A stretch of 37,110 nt of DNA, taken from a bacterium (GTDB lineage: Bacteria > Sysuimicrobiota > Sysuimicrobiia > Sysuimicrobiales > Segetimicrobiaceae). Below the pieces are notes generated by a model, which had not been told where the DNA came from, ran no database searches, and worked only from the letters and a program-made list of their open reading frames with translations. This document shows, piece after piece, positions 1-9,140 of this stretch (the stretch's first letter is position 1; each line of letters begins with the position of its first letter). Where the stretch lies: NCBI GenBank assembly GCA_035307765.1, contig DATGHU010000008.1:1-37110 (forward strand), given 5' to 3'. Position numbers and translations under genes: made by a program.

Positions 1-1
1 C

Positions 2-661
2 GGGGAGTGCCGGATCGCCCGGGAGCTCCTCGCCGGCCCGCACGCCGTGGGGCGGGTGATCGCCCGCCCGTTTGTCGGCGCCCCCGGGCGGTTTGTCCGC
101 ACGGACCGCCGGAGGGATTTTTCGCTCGCGCCGCCCGCGCCGACGGTGCTGGACGGCCTGCGCGCCGCCGGCGTGCCGGTCGTGGCGGTCGGCAAGGTGT
201 CGGATCTCTTCGCCGGCCGGGGAATCACCGACGCCGTCCACACCCACGACGACCGGGATGGGGTGGCGCAGACCCTCCGCGCCATGGATACGACCCCCGC
301 CGGGTTGATCTTCACCAACCTGGTGGATCTCGACACCCTCTTCGGCCACCGCAACGATCCACGCGGGTACGGCGACGATCTCGAACGGATCGACGTGGAG
401 ATGGCTGCGGTGGCGGCGCGACTCGGCCCGAGCGATCTGTTGATCATCACCGCGGATCACGGCAACGACCCGACGAGCGCGAGCACGGATCACAGCCGGG
501 AGTACGTGCCGCTTCTTCTTGCGGGTCCCGGGGTCCACCGCGGGGTGGACGTCGGAACCCGCCGAACCTTCGCGGACGTCGGGGCGACCGTGGCGGCCGC
601 CCTGGACGGGATTCCCCCGGTGGTGGGGACGAGCATGCTGAGCGAGGTGCTGGCGCGGTGA
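2..661 (+). CDS. deoB: Phosphopentomutase, C-terminal part (truncated by window edge)
   Basis: Interconverts ribose/deoxyribose 1-phosphate and 5-phosphate, feeding sugars freed by the downstream phosphorylases into central metabolism. The frame is open from base 2 and begins inside the conserved region C-R-I-A-R-E followed by [10 protein letters not shown], so the N-terminal half lies outside the window. Alkaline-phosphatase-superfamily metal-site segments are visible: [14 protein letters not shown] and the [10 protein letters not shown] block with the following TDHSREYVP, typical of DeoB. The stop overlaps the next gene's GTG (GTGA), and two nucleoside phosphorylases follow, the classic deoB-punA-pdp order. 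Identity is secure; only the missing N-terminus is unknown. Confidence 0.95.
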   Translation, partial: GECRIARELLAGPHAVGRVIARPFVGAPGRFVRTDRRRDFSLAPPAPTVLDGLRAAGVPVVAVGKVSDLFAGRGITDAVHTHDDRDGVAQTLRAMDTTPAGLIFTNLVDLDTLFGHRNDPRGYGDDLERIDVEMAAVAARLGPSDLLIITADHGNDPTSASTDHSREYVPLLLAGPGVHRGVDVGTRRTFADVGATVAAALDGIPPVVGTSMLSEVLAR

Positions 662-1476
662 AGGCGGGGACCCCGATCGCGGATGCGGTGGCGGCGATCC
701 GGCGGAGGACGCCGCTCGCTCCCCCGCTTGGGGTGGTGTTCGGCAGCGGGTTGGGCGCTCTCGCCGAGCAGGCCGACGCGGAAGCGGTCCTGCCCTATGC
801 GGAGATCCCCCACTTCCCGGTCCCGACCGCGGCGGGGCATCGGGGCTGCCTCATCCTCGGCCGGCTGGGCGGCCGGCCCTGCGCGCTGATGCAGGGGCGC
901 GTGCATCTCTACGAAGGGTACACCGCCGCCGAGGTGGTACTGCCCGTGCGGGTCCTCGCGGCGCTCGGCGTCCGCACCCTGGTCGTGACCAACGCCGCGG
1001 GCGGGATCAACCCGGGCCTGCGGACGGGGGATCTGATGGTGATCACCGACCACATCAACTTCTTCGGGACGAATCCCTTGATCGGGCCGAACGATGAGAC
1101 CATCGGCCCACGGTTTCCGGATCTCTCCCGCGCCTACGACCCCGCCCTCGTCGCCCTCGCCGCCGAGGTGGCCCGCGCGGCGGGGATGACGATCCACCGG
1201 GGAGTGTACATCGGGGTCAGCGGTCCATCGTACGAGACCCCCGCGGAATTGGCGATGATGGCCGGGTGGGGCGCCGACGCGGTCGGGATGTCCACCGTCC
1301 CGGAGGTCATCGCCGCCAGGCATGCCGGGATGCGGGTGCTGGGGCTCTCGGCGATCACCAACGCCGCCGCGGACGGGGACGCGGCCACGCACGAGGCCGT
1401 GCTCCGGGCCGCCCACGCCCTGGAGCCCCGGTTCGTTCGGCTGGTGCGGGGGATCATCGAGACGCTGCCGGCCTGA
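658..1476 (+). CDS. punA: Purine-nucleoside phosphorylase
   Basis: Phosphorolysis of purine (deoxy)nucleosides to base plus (deoxy)ribose 1-phosphate, in the cytosol. The 272-residue product matches trimeric PNPs: phosphate-binding loop [11 protein letters not shown] (about residues 25-35), His at about 61 in [29 protein letters not shown] and VGMSTVPEV. The same frame is open much further upstream, but that part is the shadow of deoB. The GTG at 658 is chosen because it gives a family-length protein and overlaps the deoB stop as GTGA, implying translational coupling. Its product sugar phosphate is the DeoB substrate. Confidence 0.95.
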   Translation: MKAGTPIADAVAAIRRRTPLAPPLGVVFGSGLGALAEQADAEAVLPYAEIPHFPVPTAAGHRGCLILGRLGGRPCALMQGRVHLYEGYTAAEVVLPVRVLAALGVRTLVVTNAAGGINPGLRTGDLMVITDHINFFGTNPLIGPNDETIGPRFPDLSRAYDPALVALAAEVARAAGMTIHRGVYIGVSGPSYETPAELAMMAGWGADAVGMSTVPEVIAARHAGMRVLGLSAITNAAADGDAATHEAVLRAAHALEPRFVRLVRGIIETLPA

Positions 1477-1484
1477 GATCCCGA

Positions 1485-2789
1485 GTGCGCGCCTACGAGC
1501 TGATCCAGAGGAAGCGGGACGGGGGCGAACTCTCCGAGGCGGAGATCCGCTGGCTGATCGGGGGGTTCGTCCGCGAGGAGATCCCCGACGCCCAGATGGC
1601 GGCATGGCTGATGGCCGTGTATTTTCGCGGGCTGAATGCCGCGGAGACCGCTTCGCTGACACTGGCGATGGTCGACAGCGGCAGGACGCTCGACCTGCGC
1701 CGCGTTCGCGGGCGGACCGTGGATAAGCACAGCACCGGAGGGGTGGGGGATAAGACCTCGCTGGTGGTGGTGCCGCTCGTGGCCAGCGCGGGGGTGCGGG
1801 TGGCGAAGCTCTCCGGCCGCGGCCTGGGGCATACCGGCGGCACGCTCGACAAGCTGGAGTCGATTCCGGGCTTCCGGATCCAGCTCTCGCCCGATGAGCT
1901 GATCGACCAGGTGAACCGGGTCGGCTGCGCGATCGTGAGCCAATCGCAGGACCTGGTGCCGGCCGACAAGCGGCTGTACGCGCTCCGCGACATCACGGCG
2001 ACCGTGGGCAGCGTCCCGCTGATCGCCAGCAGCGTCATGAGCAAGAAGATCGCGGCCGGCAGCGAGGCGATCGTCCTCGACGTCAAGGCCGGCAGCGGCG
2101 CGTTCATGAAGACCCCGGAGGCCGCCCGGACTCTCGCCGCCGCCATGGTGGAGATCGGTCGGGCGGCCGGCCGGCGGACCGTGGCCGTGATCACCGCGAT
2201 GGGTGAGCCGCTCGGCCGCGCGGTCGGCAACGCGCTCGAGGTCGACGAGGCCCTCCGGACGCTCCGGGGCGACGGCCCGCCCGATCTCCAAGATCTGTGC
2301 CTGGCCCTGGGGGCACACATGGTCGTACTCGCCGGCCTCGCCGCCGACCACGCCGCCGCCCGTGCCCTCCTTGCCGACCGGCTGCGTCGGGGAGACGCCG
2401 GGCGCACGTTTCGGGAGATGGTCGCCGCGCAGGGCGGCGATCCCGGGGTAGTGGATCACCCCGGTCGCCTGCCGTGGGCGCCGATCCAGCGGCCGGCCGC
2501 CGCGGAGGTTGAGGGCGTGGTGCTCGCCGTAGACGCGGAGGCGCTGGGGAGCGCGGCGATGATCCTCGGCGCCGGACGGGCGCGGGCGGAGGACCGCATC
2601 GACCCGGCGGCGGGTCTGGTGATCGAGCGCAAGATCGGCGAGGCGGTGCGCCGAGGGGAGCCGCTGGCGATGATCCACGGGGCAGCACCGGCGGCGGTGG
2701 AGGAGGCGATCCGGCGGGTGCGGGCCGCCTATACGATCGGAGCCGGGATGCCGGTCCGGCCCCCGCTGATCTATGGGGTCGTCTCGTAG
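1485..2789 (+). CDS. pdp: Pyrimidine-nucleoside phosphorylase
   Basis: Splits uridine/thymidine-type nucleosides with phosphate. 434 residues, the usual length of the Gram-positive Pdp/DeoA family. The glycosyltransferase family 3 phosphate-binding signature KHSTGGVGDKTS is at residues 81-92, followed by KLSGRGLGHTGGTLDKLES and the VGCAIVSQSQDLVPADK block; the alpha/beta C-terminal domain ends near LIYGVVS. The GTG at 1485 starts VRAYELIQRKRDGG, the usual N-terminus, 8 bp after the punA stop. It completes the salvage operon deoB-punA-pdp. Thymidine versus uridine preference cannot be read from the sequence. Confidence 0.93.
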   Translation: MRAYELIQRKRDGGELSEAEIRWLIGGFVREEIPDAQMAAWLMAVYFRGLNAAETASLTLAMVDSGRTLDLRRVRGRTVDKHSTGGVGDKTSLVVVPLVASAGVRVAKLSGRGLGHTGGTLDKLESIPGFRIQLSPDELIDQVNRVGCAIVSQSQDLVPADKRLYALRDITATVGSVPLIASSVMSKKIAAGSEAIVLDVKAGSGAFMKTPEAARTLAAAMVEIGRAAGRRTVAVITAMGEPLGRAVGNALEVDEALRTLRGDGPPDLQDLCLALGAHMVVLAGLAADHAAARALLADRLRRGDAGRTFREMVAAQGGDPGVVDHPGRLPWAPIQRPAAAEVEGVVLAVDAEALGSAAMILGAGRARAEDRIDPAAGLVIERKIGEAVRRGEPLAMIHGAAPAAVEEAIRRVRAAYTIGAGMPVRPPLIYGVVS

Positions 2790-2855
2790 CGGGAGAGCGC
2801 GGAGCGGTACGGCGGCGGCCCGCGCGCGGGCGCACGGCCCGGGGAGGTGGAGCGG

Positions 2856-3713
2856 ATGTTCAAGCGGGTGGGAGTGATCGGGTGCGGGCTGATGGGCTCG
2901 GGCATCGCCGAGGTGTGCGCGCGAGCCGGGTGCCAGGTGGTGGTGCGTGAGGTCTCCGAGGATCTCCTCCGCCGGGGATTGGGCCGGATCGACTCATCGC
3001 TGGCCCGGGGGGTCGAGCGGGGGAAGCTCACCGATGCCGATCGCCAGGCCGCCCGAGGCCGCATTCGGGGGACTACGGCGCTCGGGGATCTCGGCGGATG
3101 CGAGATCCTGCTCGAGGCGATCATCGAGAAGATGTCGGACAAGATGGCCCTCTACGCGGAACTCGACGCGATCTGCCCCCCGGAGGCCCTTTTCGCGAGC
3201 AACACCAGCTCCTTGTCGATTACGGAGATGGCCTCGGTCACCAAGCGGCCCGAGCGCTTCCTGGGCCTTCACTTCTTTAACCCCGTGCCCGTGATGCGGC
3301 CGGTGGAGATGGTCCGAGGGTTGCTCACGGCGGAGGAAACGTTGGTGCGGTGCCGGGCCTTCTGCGAGGCTCTGGGGAAAACCGTCGTGGCCTGCAAGGA
3401 CTACCCGGGGTTTATCGTCAACCTCCTGCTCGTGCCATACCTCCTCGATGCCGTCCGCGCCCTGGAATTGGGCGTCGCCAGCCGGGAGGACATCGACGAG
3501 GCCGTCCGCCTCGGCCTCAACCATCCGATGGGACCGCTGACGCTTCTGGACTTCGTGGGGATCGACACGACGTACTATATCGCCGAGGCGATGTTCGAGG
3601 AGTTCAAGGACGCCCGATACGCCGCCCCACCCTTGATGCGAAAGATGGTCGTCGCGGGATGCCACGGCCGGAAGAGCGGGAAGGGATTCTACGAGTATGC
3701 GAAGCCGTCGTAG
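2856..3713 (+). CDS. 3-hydroxyacyl-CoA (3-hydroxybutyryl-CoA) dehydrogenase
   Basis: NAD(P)-dependent oxidation/reduction between 3-hydroxyacyl-CoA and 3-oxoacyl-CoA. 285 residues, the size of stand-alone Hbd/PaaH enzymes. The Rossmann motif G-C-G-L-M-G is at residues 9-14; SNTSSLSITEM, the catalytic HFFNPVPVM segment and the C-terminal GRKSGKGFYEY are all present. ATG 2856 is preferred over GTG 2847 because GGGGAGG at 2841-2847 sits 8 nt in front of it. It heads a run with acyl-CoA dehydrogenase and ETF, so beta-oxidation or a butyrate-type C4 cycle is likely; chain length is not determinable. Confidence 0.9.
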   Translation: MFKRVGVIGCGLMGSGIAEVCARAGCQVVVREVSEDLLRRGLGRIDSSLARGVERGKLTDADRQAARGRIRGTTALGDLGGCEILLEAIIEKMSDKMALYAELDAICPPEALFASNTSSLSITEMASVTKRPERFLGLHFFNPVPVMRPVEMVRGLLTAEETLVRCRAFCEALGKTVVACKDYPGFIVNLLLVPYLLDAVRALELGVASREDIDEAVRLGLNHPMGPLTLLDFVGIDTTYYIAEAMFEEFKDARYAAPPLMRKMVVAGCHGRKSGKGFYEYAKPS

Positions 3714-3823
3714 GCCGGCCGGCGAGGGGCGGGGCCGTGCACAGATGCAGGCAGCGCTGCTCGGGCGCGGGGCCCCGCAGGAGGCGTTGTCCTGAGAGAC
3801 GAAGACCCGGCTGAGGTGGTTCG

Positions 3824-4987
3824 GTGGAATTTGAACTGAACGAGGAGCATCGACTCCTCCAGGACACCGTCCGCGAGTGGGCGACCGTTCGGCTCGGGCC
3901 TCTCGCCGCCGAGATGGACCGGACCGGCCGGTATCCGCCGGAGCTCCTCCGCGAACTCGGAGCGCTGGGGCTGATGGGGGTGTTCATCCCCGAGCAGTAC
4001 GGCGGGGGTGGAATGGACACCGTGTCCTACTGTATTGTGCTCGAGGAGATCGCCCGGGCGGAGGCGGCGCTCGCCGCGGTGCTGTCCGTGAACAACTCGC
4101 TGGACTGCTACCCGATCTTTGCGTTCGGGAACGAGCGGCAGAAGCGGACGTATCTCGCCGAGCTCGCCAGCGGCCGAAAGCTCGGGTGCTACTGTCTGAC
4201 CGAGCCCGCGGCGGGGTCTGACGCCGCGTCGCTTCAGACCAGCGCCCGCGACGCGGGGGATCACTGGGTCCTCAACGGGACCAAGATTTTTGTCACGAAC
4301 GGTGTGGAGGCCGATCTCCTCATCATCTACGCGCGGACCGAGCCCACCCCCGGCAGCGGGGGGATCAGCGCGTTCATCGCCGAGCGAGCCGATCCGGGGC
4401 TGTCGGTCGGCAAGGTGGAGCACAAGCTCGGTATCCGGGCGAGCAGCACCTGCGAGATCGTGCTGGAGGACTGCCGGCTGCCCAAGGACCGACTCCTCGG
4501 GGAGCGGGGCAAAGGGTTCCACGTCGCGTTGGCGACCCTCGACGGGGGGCGGATCGGGATCGCGGCACAGGCGCTCGGCATCGCGCGTGCGGCGATGGAG
4601 GACTCGGTCGCCTACGCCAAAGAGCGCAAGCAGTTTGGCCGTCCGATCGCGGCGTTCCAGGCGACCCAGTGGAAGATCGCGGACATGGCGACGCGCATTC
4701 AGGCGGGCCGATTGCTCGCCTACCGCGCGGCCTGGATTCGGGACCAGGGCCGGCGCCATACCCACGAGGCCGCCATGGCCAAGCTGTTTGCGTCCGAGAC
4801 CGCGATGTGGGCGGCGACGCAGGCCGTGCAGATCTACGGCGGGTATGGGTATATACAAGATTACCCGGTGGAGCGCCACTTCCGGGACGCGAAGATCACC
4901 GAGATCTACGAGGGCACATCGGAGGTCCAGCGGTTGGTCATCGCCCGGCACCTGCTCGGCGCATCGGTACGCACGGGCGCGTCGTAA
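3824..4987 (+). CDS. Acyl-CoA dehydrogenase (short/medium-chain type)
   Basis: FAD enzyme that introduces the alpha,beta double bond in acyl-CoA and passes electrons to ETF. 387 residues, full length. Family signatures: CYCLTEPAAGSDA (flavin/substrate loop), KIFVTNG, RKQFGRPIAAFQ, and the C-terminal IYEGTSEVQRLVIAR in which the Glu of YEGT is the usual catalytic base of short-chain and butyryl enzymes. GTG start with GAGGTGG (3813-3819) in front; a 110-bp gap separates it from the hydroxyacyl-CoA dehydrogenase gene. The adjacent etfB/etfA encode its likely electron acceptor. Confidence 0.92.
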   Translation: MEFELNEEHRLLQDTVREWATVRLGPLAAEMDRTGRYPPELLRELGALGLMGVFIPEQYGGGGMDTVSYCIVLEEIARAEAALAAVLSVNNSLDCYPIFAFGNERQKRTYLAELASGRKLGCYCLTEPAAGSDAASLQTSARDAGDHWVLNGTKIFVTNGVEADLLIIYARTEPTPGSGGISAFIAERADPGLSVGKVEHKLGIRASSTCEIVLEDCRLPKDRLLGERGKGFHVALATLDGGRIGIAAQALGIARAAMEDSVAYAKERKQFGRPIAAFQATQWKIADMATRIQAGRLLAYRAAWIRDQGRRHTHEAAMAKLFASETAMWAATQAVQIYGGYGYIQDYPVERHFRDAKITEIYEGTSEVQRLVIARHLLGASVRTGAS

Positions 4988-5048
4988 CCGGAAGGAACGA
5001 GGGCCTCAGCCGAATGACGACACCGGCCGCCGAAGGAGGAGCACGCTG

Positions 5049-5834
5049 ATGGAGATCGTCGTGTGCGTGAAGCACGTCCCGGACACCGAGGCGGCGATTC
5101 GGATCCGACCGGACGGTCACGGGATCGACGAGAGCGGCCTCCCATTCGTCATGAATTACTACGACGAGCACGGGGTGGAAGAGGCGCTGCGGATCAAGGA
5201 ACGCCTCGGCGGCACCGTCACCCTGATCAGCGCGGGCCCCCCACGGGCCGCTCAAGCGCTGCGCGCGGGGCTGGCGATGGGTGCCGACGCGGCGATCCAC
5301 CTCGAGGATGCCGCGCTGGAAGGGGCCGACCACGTCGGCGTGGCCAGAGCCCTCGCGGCCGCGATCGGCGCGCAGACATGCGACCTCGTCATCTGCGGTA
5401 AGCTGTCAACCGACGACAACGCGGCCGTCGTGGGGCCGGCGCTCGCGGAGTTCCTCGGTTTTCCCCAAGCGACGGCGGTCACGAAGCTCGAACTGGGCGA
5501 GGGCGCGGCAACCGCCCATCGTGAGGTGGAGGGGGCGATCGAGGTGCTGCGCGTGGCCCTGCCGGCGGTGATCAGCGTGGAGCGCAGCATCAACGAACCC
5601 CGGTATCCGTCGCTTCCCGGGATCATGAAGGCCAAGCGGACGCCCATCACCACCAAGACGCTGGGGGATTTGGGGCTGACGCTCGCCGAGGTCGGCGCGG
5701 CGGCGGCCCGCTCCGAGGTGCTGGGGTACGCGTCCCCCCCGAAGCGTCAGGCGGGGCGCGTGCTGGAGGGCGAGCCGGCCGAAGTGGTCCAAGAGCTGGT
5801 GCGCCTCCTCCGCGAAGAAGCCAAGGTCCTGTAG
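5049..5834 (+). CDS. etfB: Electron transfer flavoprotein, beta subunit
   Basis: Small subunit of the ETF heterodimer (AMP-binding), accepting electrons from acyl-CoA dehydrogenases. 261 residues; the start MEIVVCVKHVPDTEA is a near-canonical EtfB N-terminus, followed by MNYYDEHGVEEALR, the DLVICGKLSTDDNAAVVGP segment and VERSINEPRYPSLPGIMKAK, the recognition-loop signature. ATG 5049 has a strong ribosome site GAAGGAGGA (5032-5040). Upstream in-frame codons shadow the dehydrogenase gene. Followed 14 bp later by etfA. Confidence 0.95.
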   Translation: MEIVVCVKHVPDTEAAIRIRPDGHGIDESGLPFVMNYYDEHGVEEALRIKERLGGTVTLISAGPPRAAQALRAGLAMGADAAIHLEDAALEGADHVGVARALAAAIGAQTCDLVICGKLSTDDNAAVVGPALAEFLGFPQATAVTKLELGEGAATAHREVEGAIEVLRVALPAVISVERSINEPRYPSLPGIMKAKRTPITTKTLGDLGLTLAEVGAAAARSEVLGYASPPKRQAGRVLEGEPAEVVQELVRLLREEAKVL

Positions 5835-5848
5835 CCCGGGGTGCCAGG

Positions 5849-6847
5849 ATGAGCCGCGACGTCTGGGTGCTTGCCGAGTACGCCGGTGATCGCCCGCGCA
5901 AGATCACCTACGAGCTCTTGGGGAAGGCCACCGAGCTCGCGCAGACGCTGGGCGGCCAGGTCGTCGCCGTGGTCCTGGGGGCTGGGATCCTGGACTCGGC
6001 GGGCAACCTCGGCGCGTACGGGGCGGACGTCGTTCGCGCCGCCGACGATCCGTTGCTCCGGGAGTACACGACGGATGCCTACGCCGCGGTGCTCGAACCC
6101 CTGCTGTCGGTGGAGCAACCCTTCCTCCTCTTGATCGGCAGCACCGCCGCGGGTCGCGATCTGGCTCCGCGGCTGGCCGCGCGGTGCGACGCCGGGATCA
6201 TCACGGACTGCGGGACGATCGAGGTGGTTGACGAGCAGATTGAAGTGACCCGCCCGGTGATGACCCGGAAGGCGATCGCCCGGGTGGCGTTTCGGGGGGA
6301 AAGCCTCCGGATCGCGGTCGTGCTGCCCAACGTCTTCACGCCCCCGCAGACGGATGCCGCGCACCTGGCCGAAGTCCTCCCGGTCTCGGTCACGCTGGAT
6401 CCGGCATCGATCCGCACTCAGGTGCTGGAGGTCAAGGCGATCGCGCGGGAGACGCTGCCGCTCACCGAGGCGGATATCATCGTGTCGGGCGGGCGGGGGC
6501 TCCGGGGTCCCGAGAATTTTGGACTCCTCCAGGCACTCGCGCGGGCCCTGGGGGCGGCGGTGGGCTCGAGCCGGCCGCCGGTCGACTCCGGGTGGGTCCC
6601 CCACGATTACGAGATCGGCCAGACGGGCAAAACCGTCAACCCACAACTATACATCGCCTGCGGGATTTCCGGGGCCCCGCAGCACTTGGCCGGCATGTCC
6701 GGAGCGCGGTACATCGTCGCGATCAACAAAGACCCGCAGGCGCCGATTTTCGGGGTGGCCTCCTACGGCGTGGTGGGGGACCTCTTTCTCGTCGTGCCAT
6801 TGCTGACCGAAGCGGTGCAGCGGCTCCGCGGCACCCCTCATGGATGA
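5849..6847 (+). CDS. etfA: Electron transfer flavoprotein, alpha subunit
   Basis: FAD-binding large ETF subunit, 332 residues. N-terminal nucleotide-fold domain starts VWVLAEY; the C-terminal FAD domain carries [12 protein letters not shown], the [30 protein letters not shown] region and [18 protein letters not shown], all hallmark EtfA segments. Its last 8 bases overlap the start of the mutase gene, so the ETF and mutase genes are probably co-translated. No extra ferredoxin domain is seen; a conventional rather than clearly bifurcating ETF is likely, but the sequence alone does not settle this. Confidence 0.95.
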   Translation: MSRDVWVLAEYAGDRPRKITYELLGKATELAQTLGGQVVAVVLGAGILDSAGNLGAYGADVVRAADDPLLREYTTDAYAAVLEPLLSVEQPFLLLIGSTAAGRDLAPRLAARCDAGIITDCGTIEVVDEQIEVTRPVMTRKAIARVAFRGESLRIAVVLPNVFTPPQTDAAHLAEVLPVSVTLDPASIRTQVLEVKAIARETLPLTEADIIVSGGRGLRGPENFGLLQALARALGAAVGSSRPPVDSGWVPHDYEIGQTGKTVNPQLYIACGISGAPQHLAGMSGARYIVAINKDPQAPIFGVASYGVVGDLFLVVPLLTEAVQRLRGTPHG

Positions 6848-8516
6848 CGTCACGCGCAAGCGCATCGCGGCGGCCCGGAAGCGGTGGGAAGAGACGATCC
6901 TGCGCGCGAGCTTAGCCCGCCAGCAAGAACGGAGTGAGCACTTTACGACCTTGTCTGACCTCGACGTCGCCCGTGTCTACGGTCCCGAGGACACCGGCGA
7001 CCAGGACCCCGACCGAGCCCTGGGACTCCCCGGCGACTACCCCTTCACCCGCGGGATCCACCCGACGATGTACCGAGGACGGCTCTGGACGATGCGGATG
7101 TTTGCCGGGTACGGCGCGGCCGAGGACACGAACGCCCGGTTTCACTACCTGCTGGGGCAGGGCCAGACCGGGCTCTCGGTCGCCTTCGACATGCCGACCC
7201 TGATGGGCTACGACTCCGATCACCCGCGGGCCATGGGGGAGGTGGGTCGGGAGGGGGTGGCGATCGACACCGTCGACGACATGGACGTGCTGCTCCACGA
7301 CATCCCGCTCGACCGGGTCACCACTTCGATGACGATCAACGCCCCCGCGAACGTGCTCCTGGCGATGTACGTGGCCGTTGCCGAGGCGCGGGGGATCAGC
7401 CCCCGCATGATCGGGGGGACGATCCAGAACGACATGCTCAAGGAGTTTATCGCCCAAAAGGAGTGGATCGTCCCGCCGCGGCCGAGCCTGAAGCTGATCC
7501 AGGACATTCTCGTGTACGCCACCCGCGAGACCCCGCAGTGGAACACGATCAGCATCAGCGGCTATCACATCCGAGAGGCGGGCGCCACCGCTATCCAGGA
7601 ACTCGCCTTCACCCTGGCCGACGGGATCGCCTACGTCCAGGCGGGCTGCGAGGCGGGTCTGGACGTCGACGCCTTCGCCCCTCGCCTTTCCTTCTTCTTC
7701 GACATCCACAACGATTTCTTTGAGGAGATCGCGAAGCTGCGGGCCGCTCGGCGGATGTGGGCCCGATTCATGCGCGAGCGGTTTCACGCCAAGGCCCCCC
7801 GCTCCTGGATGCTCCGCACGCACGCCCAGACCGCGGGGGTGACCCTCACCGCTCAGCAGCCGCTGAACAACGTGGTGCGCACAACGCTCCAGGCCCTCGC
7901 CGCCGTCCTCGGCGGCTGCCAGTCCCTGCACACCAACTCGATGGATGAAACCTACGCCCTGCCGACGGAAGAGGCCGTGACGCTGGCCCTCCGGACCCAG
8001 CAGGTGATCGCGCACGAGATCGGGGTGGCGGACACCGTGGACCCGCTGGGAGGGGCGTATTTCATCGAGCACCTCACCGGCCGCATGGAAGCGGAGGCGG
8101 AGGCGTATATCCAGCGGATCGACGGGATGGGCGGGATGCTCGCAGCGATCGAGCGTGGGTACCCGATGCGGGAGATCGCCGATGCCAGTTACCGATACCA
8201 GCAGGAGTTTGAACGCAAGGAACGGATCGTGGTGGGGGTGAACGAGTTCGCCACCCCCGAGGAGCGTCGGATCCCCCTCCTGAAGATCGATCCGGCCGTG
8301 GAGCGTCTGCAGGTGGAGCGGTTGACGCACGTCCGTTCGACCCGAGATCAACGCGAGGCGCGCCGGACGCTGGACGCGCTCCGCCGGGTGACCGAGCAGG
8401 GCGGGAACACGATGCCCGCGATCGTCGAGGCGGTGAAGGCCCGGGTGACGCTCGGAGAGATCTGTGATGTCTTCCGCGAGGTCTACGGGGAGTACCGCGA
8501 GTCCGCGATCCTCTGA
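6840..8516 (+). CDS. Coenzyme-B12 acyl-CoA mutase large subunit (isobutyryl-CoA-mutase-like)
   Basis: Carbon-skeleton rearrangement of an acyl-CoA through adenosylcobalamin radicals. 558 residues: the TIM-barrel catalytic part only, with no B12-binding domain; the separate small subunit is at 16060-16473. Family blocks: [15 protein letters not shown] (67-81), [38 protein letters not shown] (His243), [10 protein letters not shown]. The residue at the methylmalonyl-CoA mutase Tyr89 position is Phe88 (RMFAG), and at the Arg207 position is Gln206 (IAQKEW). These two normally contact the substrate carboxylate, and Phe/Gln is the isobutyryl-CoA mutase pattern. Overlaps etfA by 8 bp. The family is certain; substrate is inferred. 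Confidence 0.9.
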   Translation: MDDVTRKRIAAARKRWEETILRASLARQQERSEHFTTLSDLDVARVYGPEDTGDQDPDRALGLPGDYPFTRGIHPTMYRGRLWTMRMFAGYGAAEDTNARFHYLLGQGQTGLSVAFDMPTLMGYDSDHPRAMGEVGREGVAIDTVDDMDVLLHDIPLDRVTTSMTINAPANVLLAMYVAVAEARGISPRMIGGTIQNDMLKEFIAQKEWIVPPRPSLKLIQDILVYATRETPQWNTISISGYHIREAGATAIQELAFTLADGIAYVQAGCEAGLDVDAFAPRLSFFFDIHNDFFEEIAKLRAARRMWARFMRERFHAKAPRSWMLRTHAQTAGVTLTAQQPLNNVVRTTLQALAAVLGGCQSLHTNSMDETYALPTEEAVTLALRTQQVIAHEIGVADTVDPLGGAYFIEHLTGRMEAEAEAYIQRIDGMGGMLAAIERGYPMREIADASYRYQQEFERKERIVVGVNEFATPEERRIPLLKIDPAVERLQVERLTHVRSTRDQREARRTLDALRRVTEQGGNTMPAIVEAVKARVTLGEICDVFREVYGEYRESAIL

Positions 8517-8800
8517 CCCTCCTGCGCTGGTCCCCCGGGCCCGGCCGGGCGTAGAAGCTGGAACCCCTTACCGAAATTGTGCGGCGCCTGCGGCTTCCCC
8601 GTCCGCTGGCGGACGAGTGCCGCCAGAATTCTCTGCGCGAGGCTGCGGCTTGGCCGAGCCTGGCCGTTGACGATCTGGTTAAAGTGCGCGGCGCTCACCC
8701 CGACCTTCATCGCAAATGCCGACTGGCTCATGTGCCACTCCCGACACCAGCGTTTCAACAGATCACCTAGGTCATTGGGAGGTTCGACGTGATTTCGCAT
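8483..8800 (-). CDS. Small helix-turn-helix (XRE-like) regulator
   Basis: Predicted DNA-binding regulator of unknown target. From ATG 8800 the product has 105 residues. An HTH is clear at about 14-62: LLKRW, then [22 protein letters not shown] (helix-turn-recognition helix), then [12 protein letters not shown]. The tail is Gly/Pro-rich and lacks a recognised domain. The frame is open upstream to an ATG at 8962 (159 residues) that overlaps the stop of a 9-codon leader, so the longer form is possible; its extra 54 residues look less protein-like. It converges on the mutase gene and overlaps its 3' end by 34 bp. The HTH fold is confident; the start is not. Confidence 0.65.
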   Translation of the reverse strand: MRNHVEPPNDLGDLLKRWCREWHMSQSAFAMKVGVSAAHFNQIVNGQARPSRSLAQRILAALVRQRTGKPQAPHNFGKGFQLLRPAGPGGPAQEGQRIADSRYSP

Positions 8801-8958
8801 CGGGCGCGCCTCGCTCGCTGAGTGAACTCTTTCCCCCGAATGATAGGGACGCAGCCGCCCCCCCGCTATGAACACTTTCACAGACGCGTTCCGGCAGCAG
8901 GGTACACTCATGGAGGCGATGACCCGCTGACGCCGGAAGGCGCAGGGCGCGGTGCGGA

Positions 8959-8988
8959 TCATCTTAACCACCGAAGGCAAACATACAT
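8959..8988 (-). CDS. Possible 9-residue leader peptide upstream of the HTH gene
   Basis: Minus-strand ATG at 8988 stands 5 nt after a perfect Shine-Dalgarno AAAGGAGG (9001-8994). It encodes M-Y-V-C-L-R-W-L-R and stops with TGA at 8961-8959, whose bases overlap an ATG (8962) in frame with the HTH protein. The arrangement of strong ribosome site, minimal ORF and overlapping restart looks like a coupled leader, but an ORF this short can occur by chance. Confidence 0.3.
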   Translation of the reverse strand: MYVCLRWLR

Positions 8989-8989
8989 T

Positions 8990-9028
8990 CGATCCTCCTT
9001 TGGGATCGATCATAGTCAAAAGGAGGAT
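8990..9028 (-). promoter_or_regulatory. Inverted repeat that would sequester a Shine-Dalgarno (or act as operator)
   Basis: A perfect 10-bp inverted repeat: ATCCTCCTTT at 8992-9001 and AAAGGAGGAT at 9019-9028, separated by 17 bp. In minus-strand RNA the 5' arm is an anti-Shine-Dalgarno and the 3' arm contains AAAGGAGG, 5 nt before ATG 8988. A second, mutually exclusive 6-bp stem pairs 8990-8995 with 9003-9008. Either a translational switch or a DNA operator in the intergenic region is possible. A GATAAT hexamer at 9032-9027 would place a transcript start inside the stem if it is a -10 element. Confidence 0.45.
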
Positions 9029-9140
9029 TATCGAATCCCCAATAGAATGACGCCATTCCTTTCTCACCAAACACAGCTTCGCCGAATGCACGTGGGGTTG
9101 CTCGAGCATATTGCGCGCTCGATGTGAGGAGGTGGGTTCC

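Larger units (their letters stand above)
8801..9140. other. Intergenic region between HTH regulator and AMIN protein gene
   Basis: 340 bp with no convincing conserved protein. It holds the inverted repeat and possible leader described separately and, at its right end, the ribosome site GAGGAGGTGG (9126-9135) of the AMIN protein gene. Part of it is noticeably AT-richer than the surroundings (about 8955-9080), as expected for a regulatory region. Open frames here lack conserved motifs. Confidence 0.5.

Noticed and set aside
6912-8351. 479-codon minus-strand open frame
   Set aside because: Antisense shadow of the acyl-CoA mutase; no motif.
8991-9030. Intrinsic terminator on either strand
   Set aside because: The stem is not followed by a T run on either strand, and it overlaps a ribosome-site sequence.
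8822-9127. 101-codon plus-strand frame between the HTH and AMIN genes
   Set aside because: No motif, poor codon pattern and it spans the inverted repeat; regulatory DNA is the better reading.
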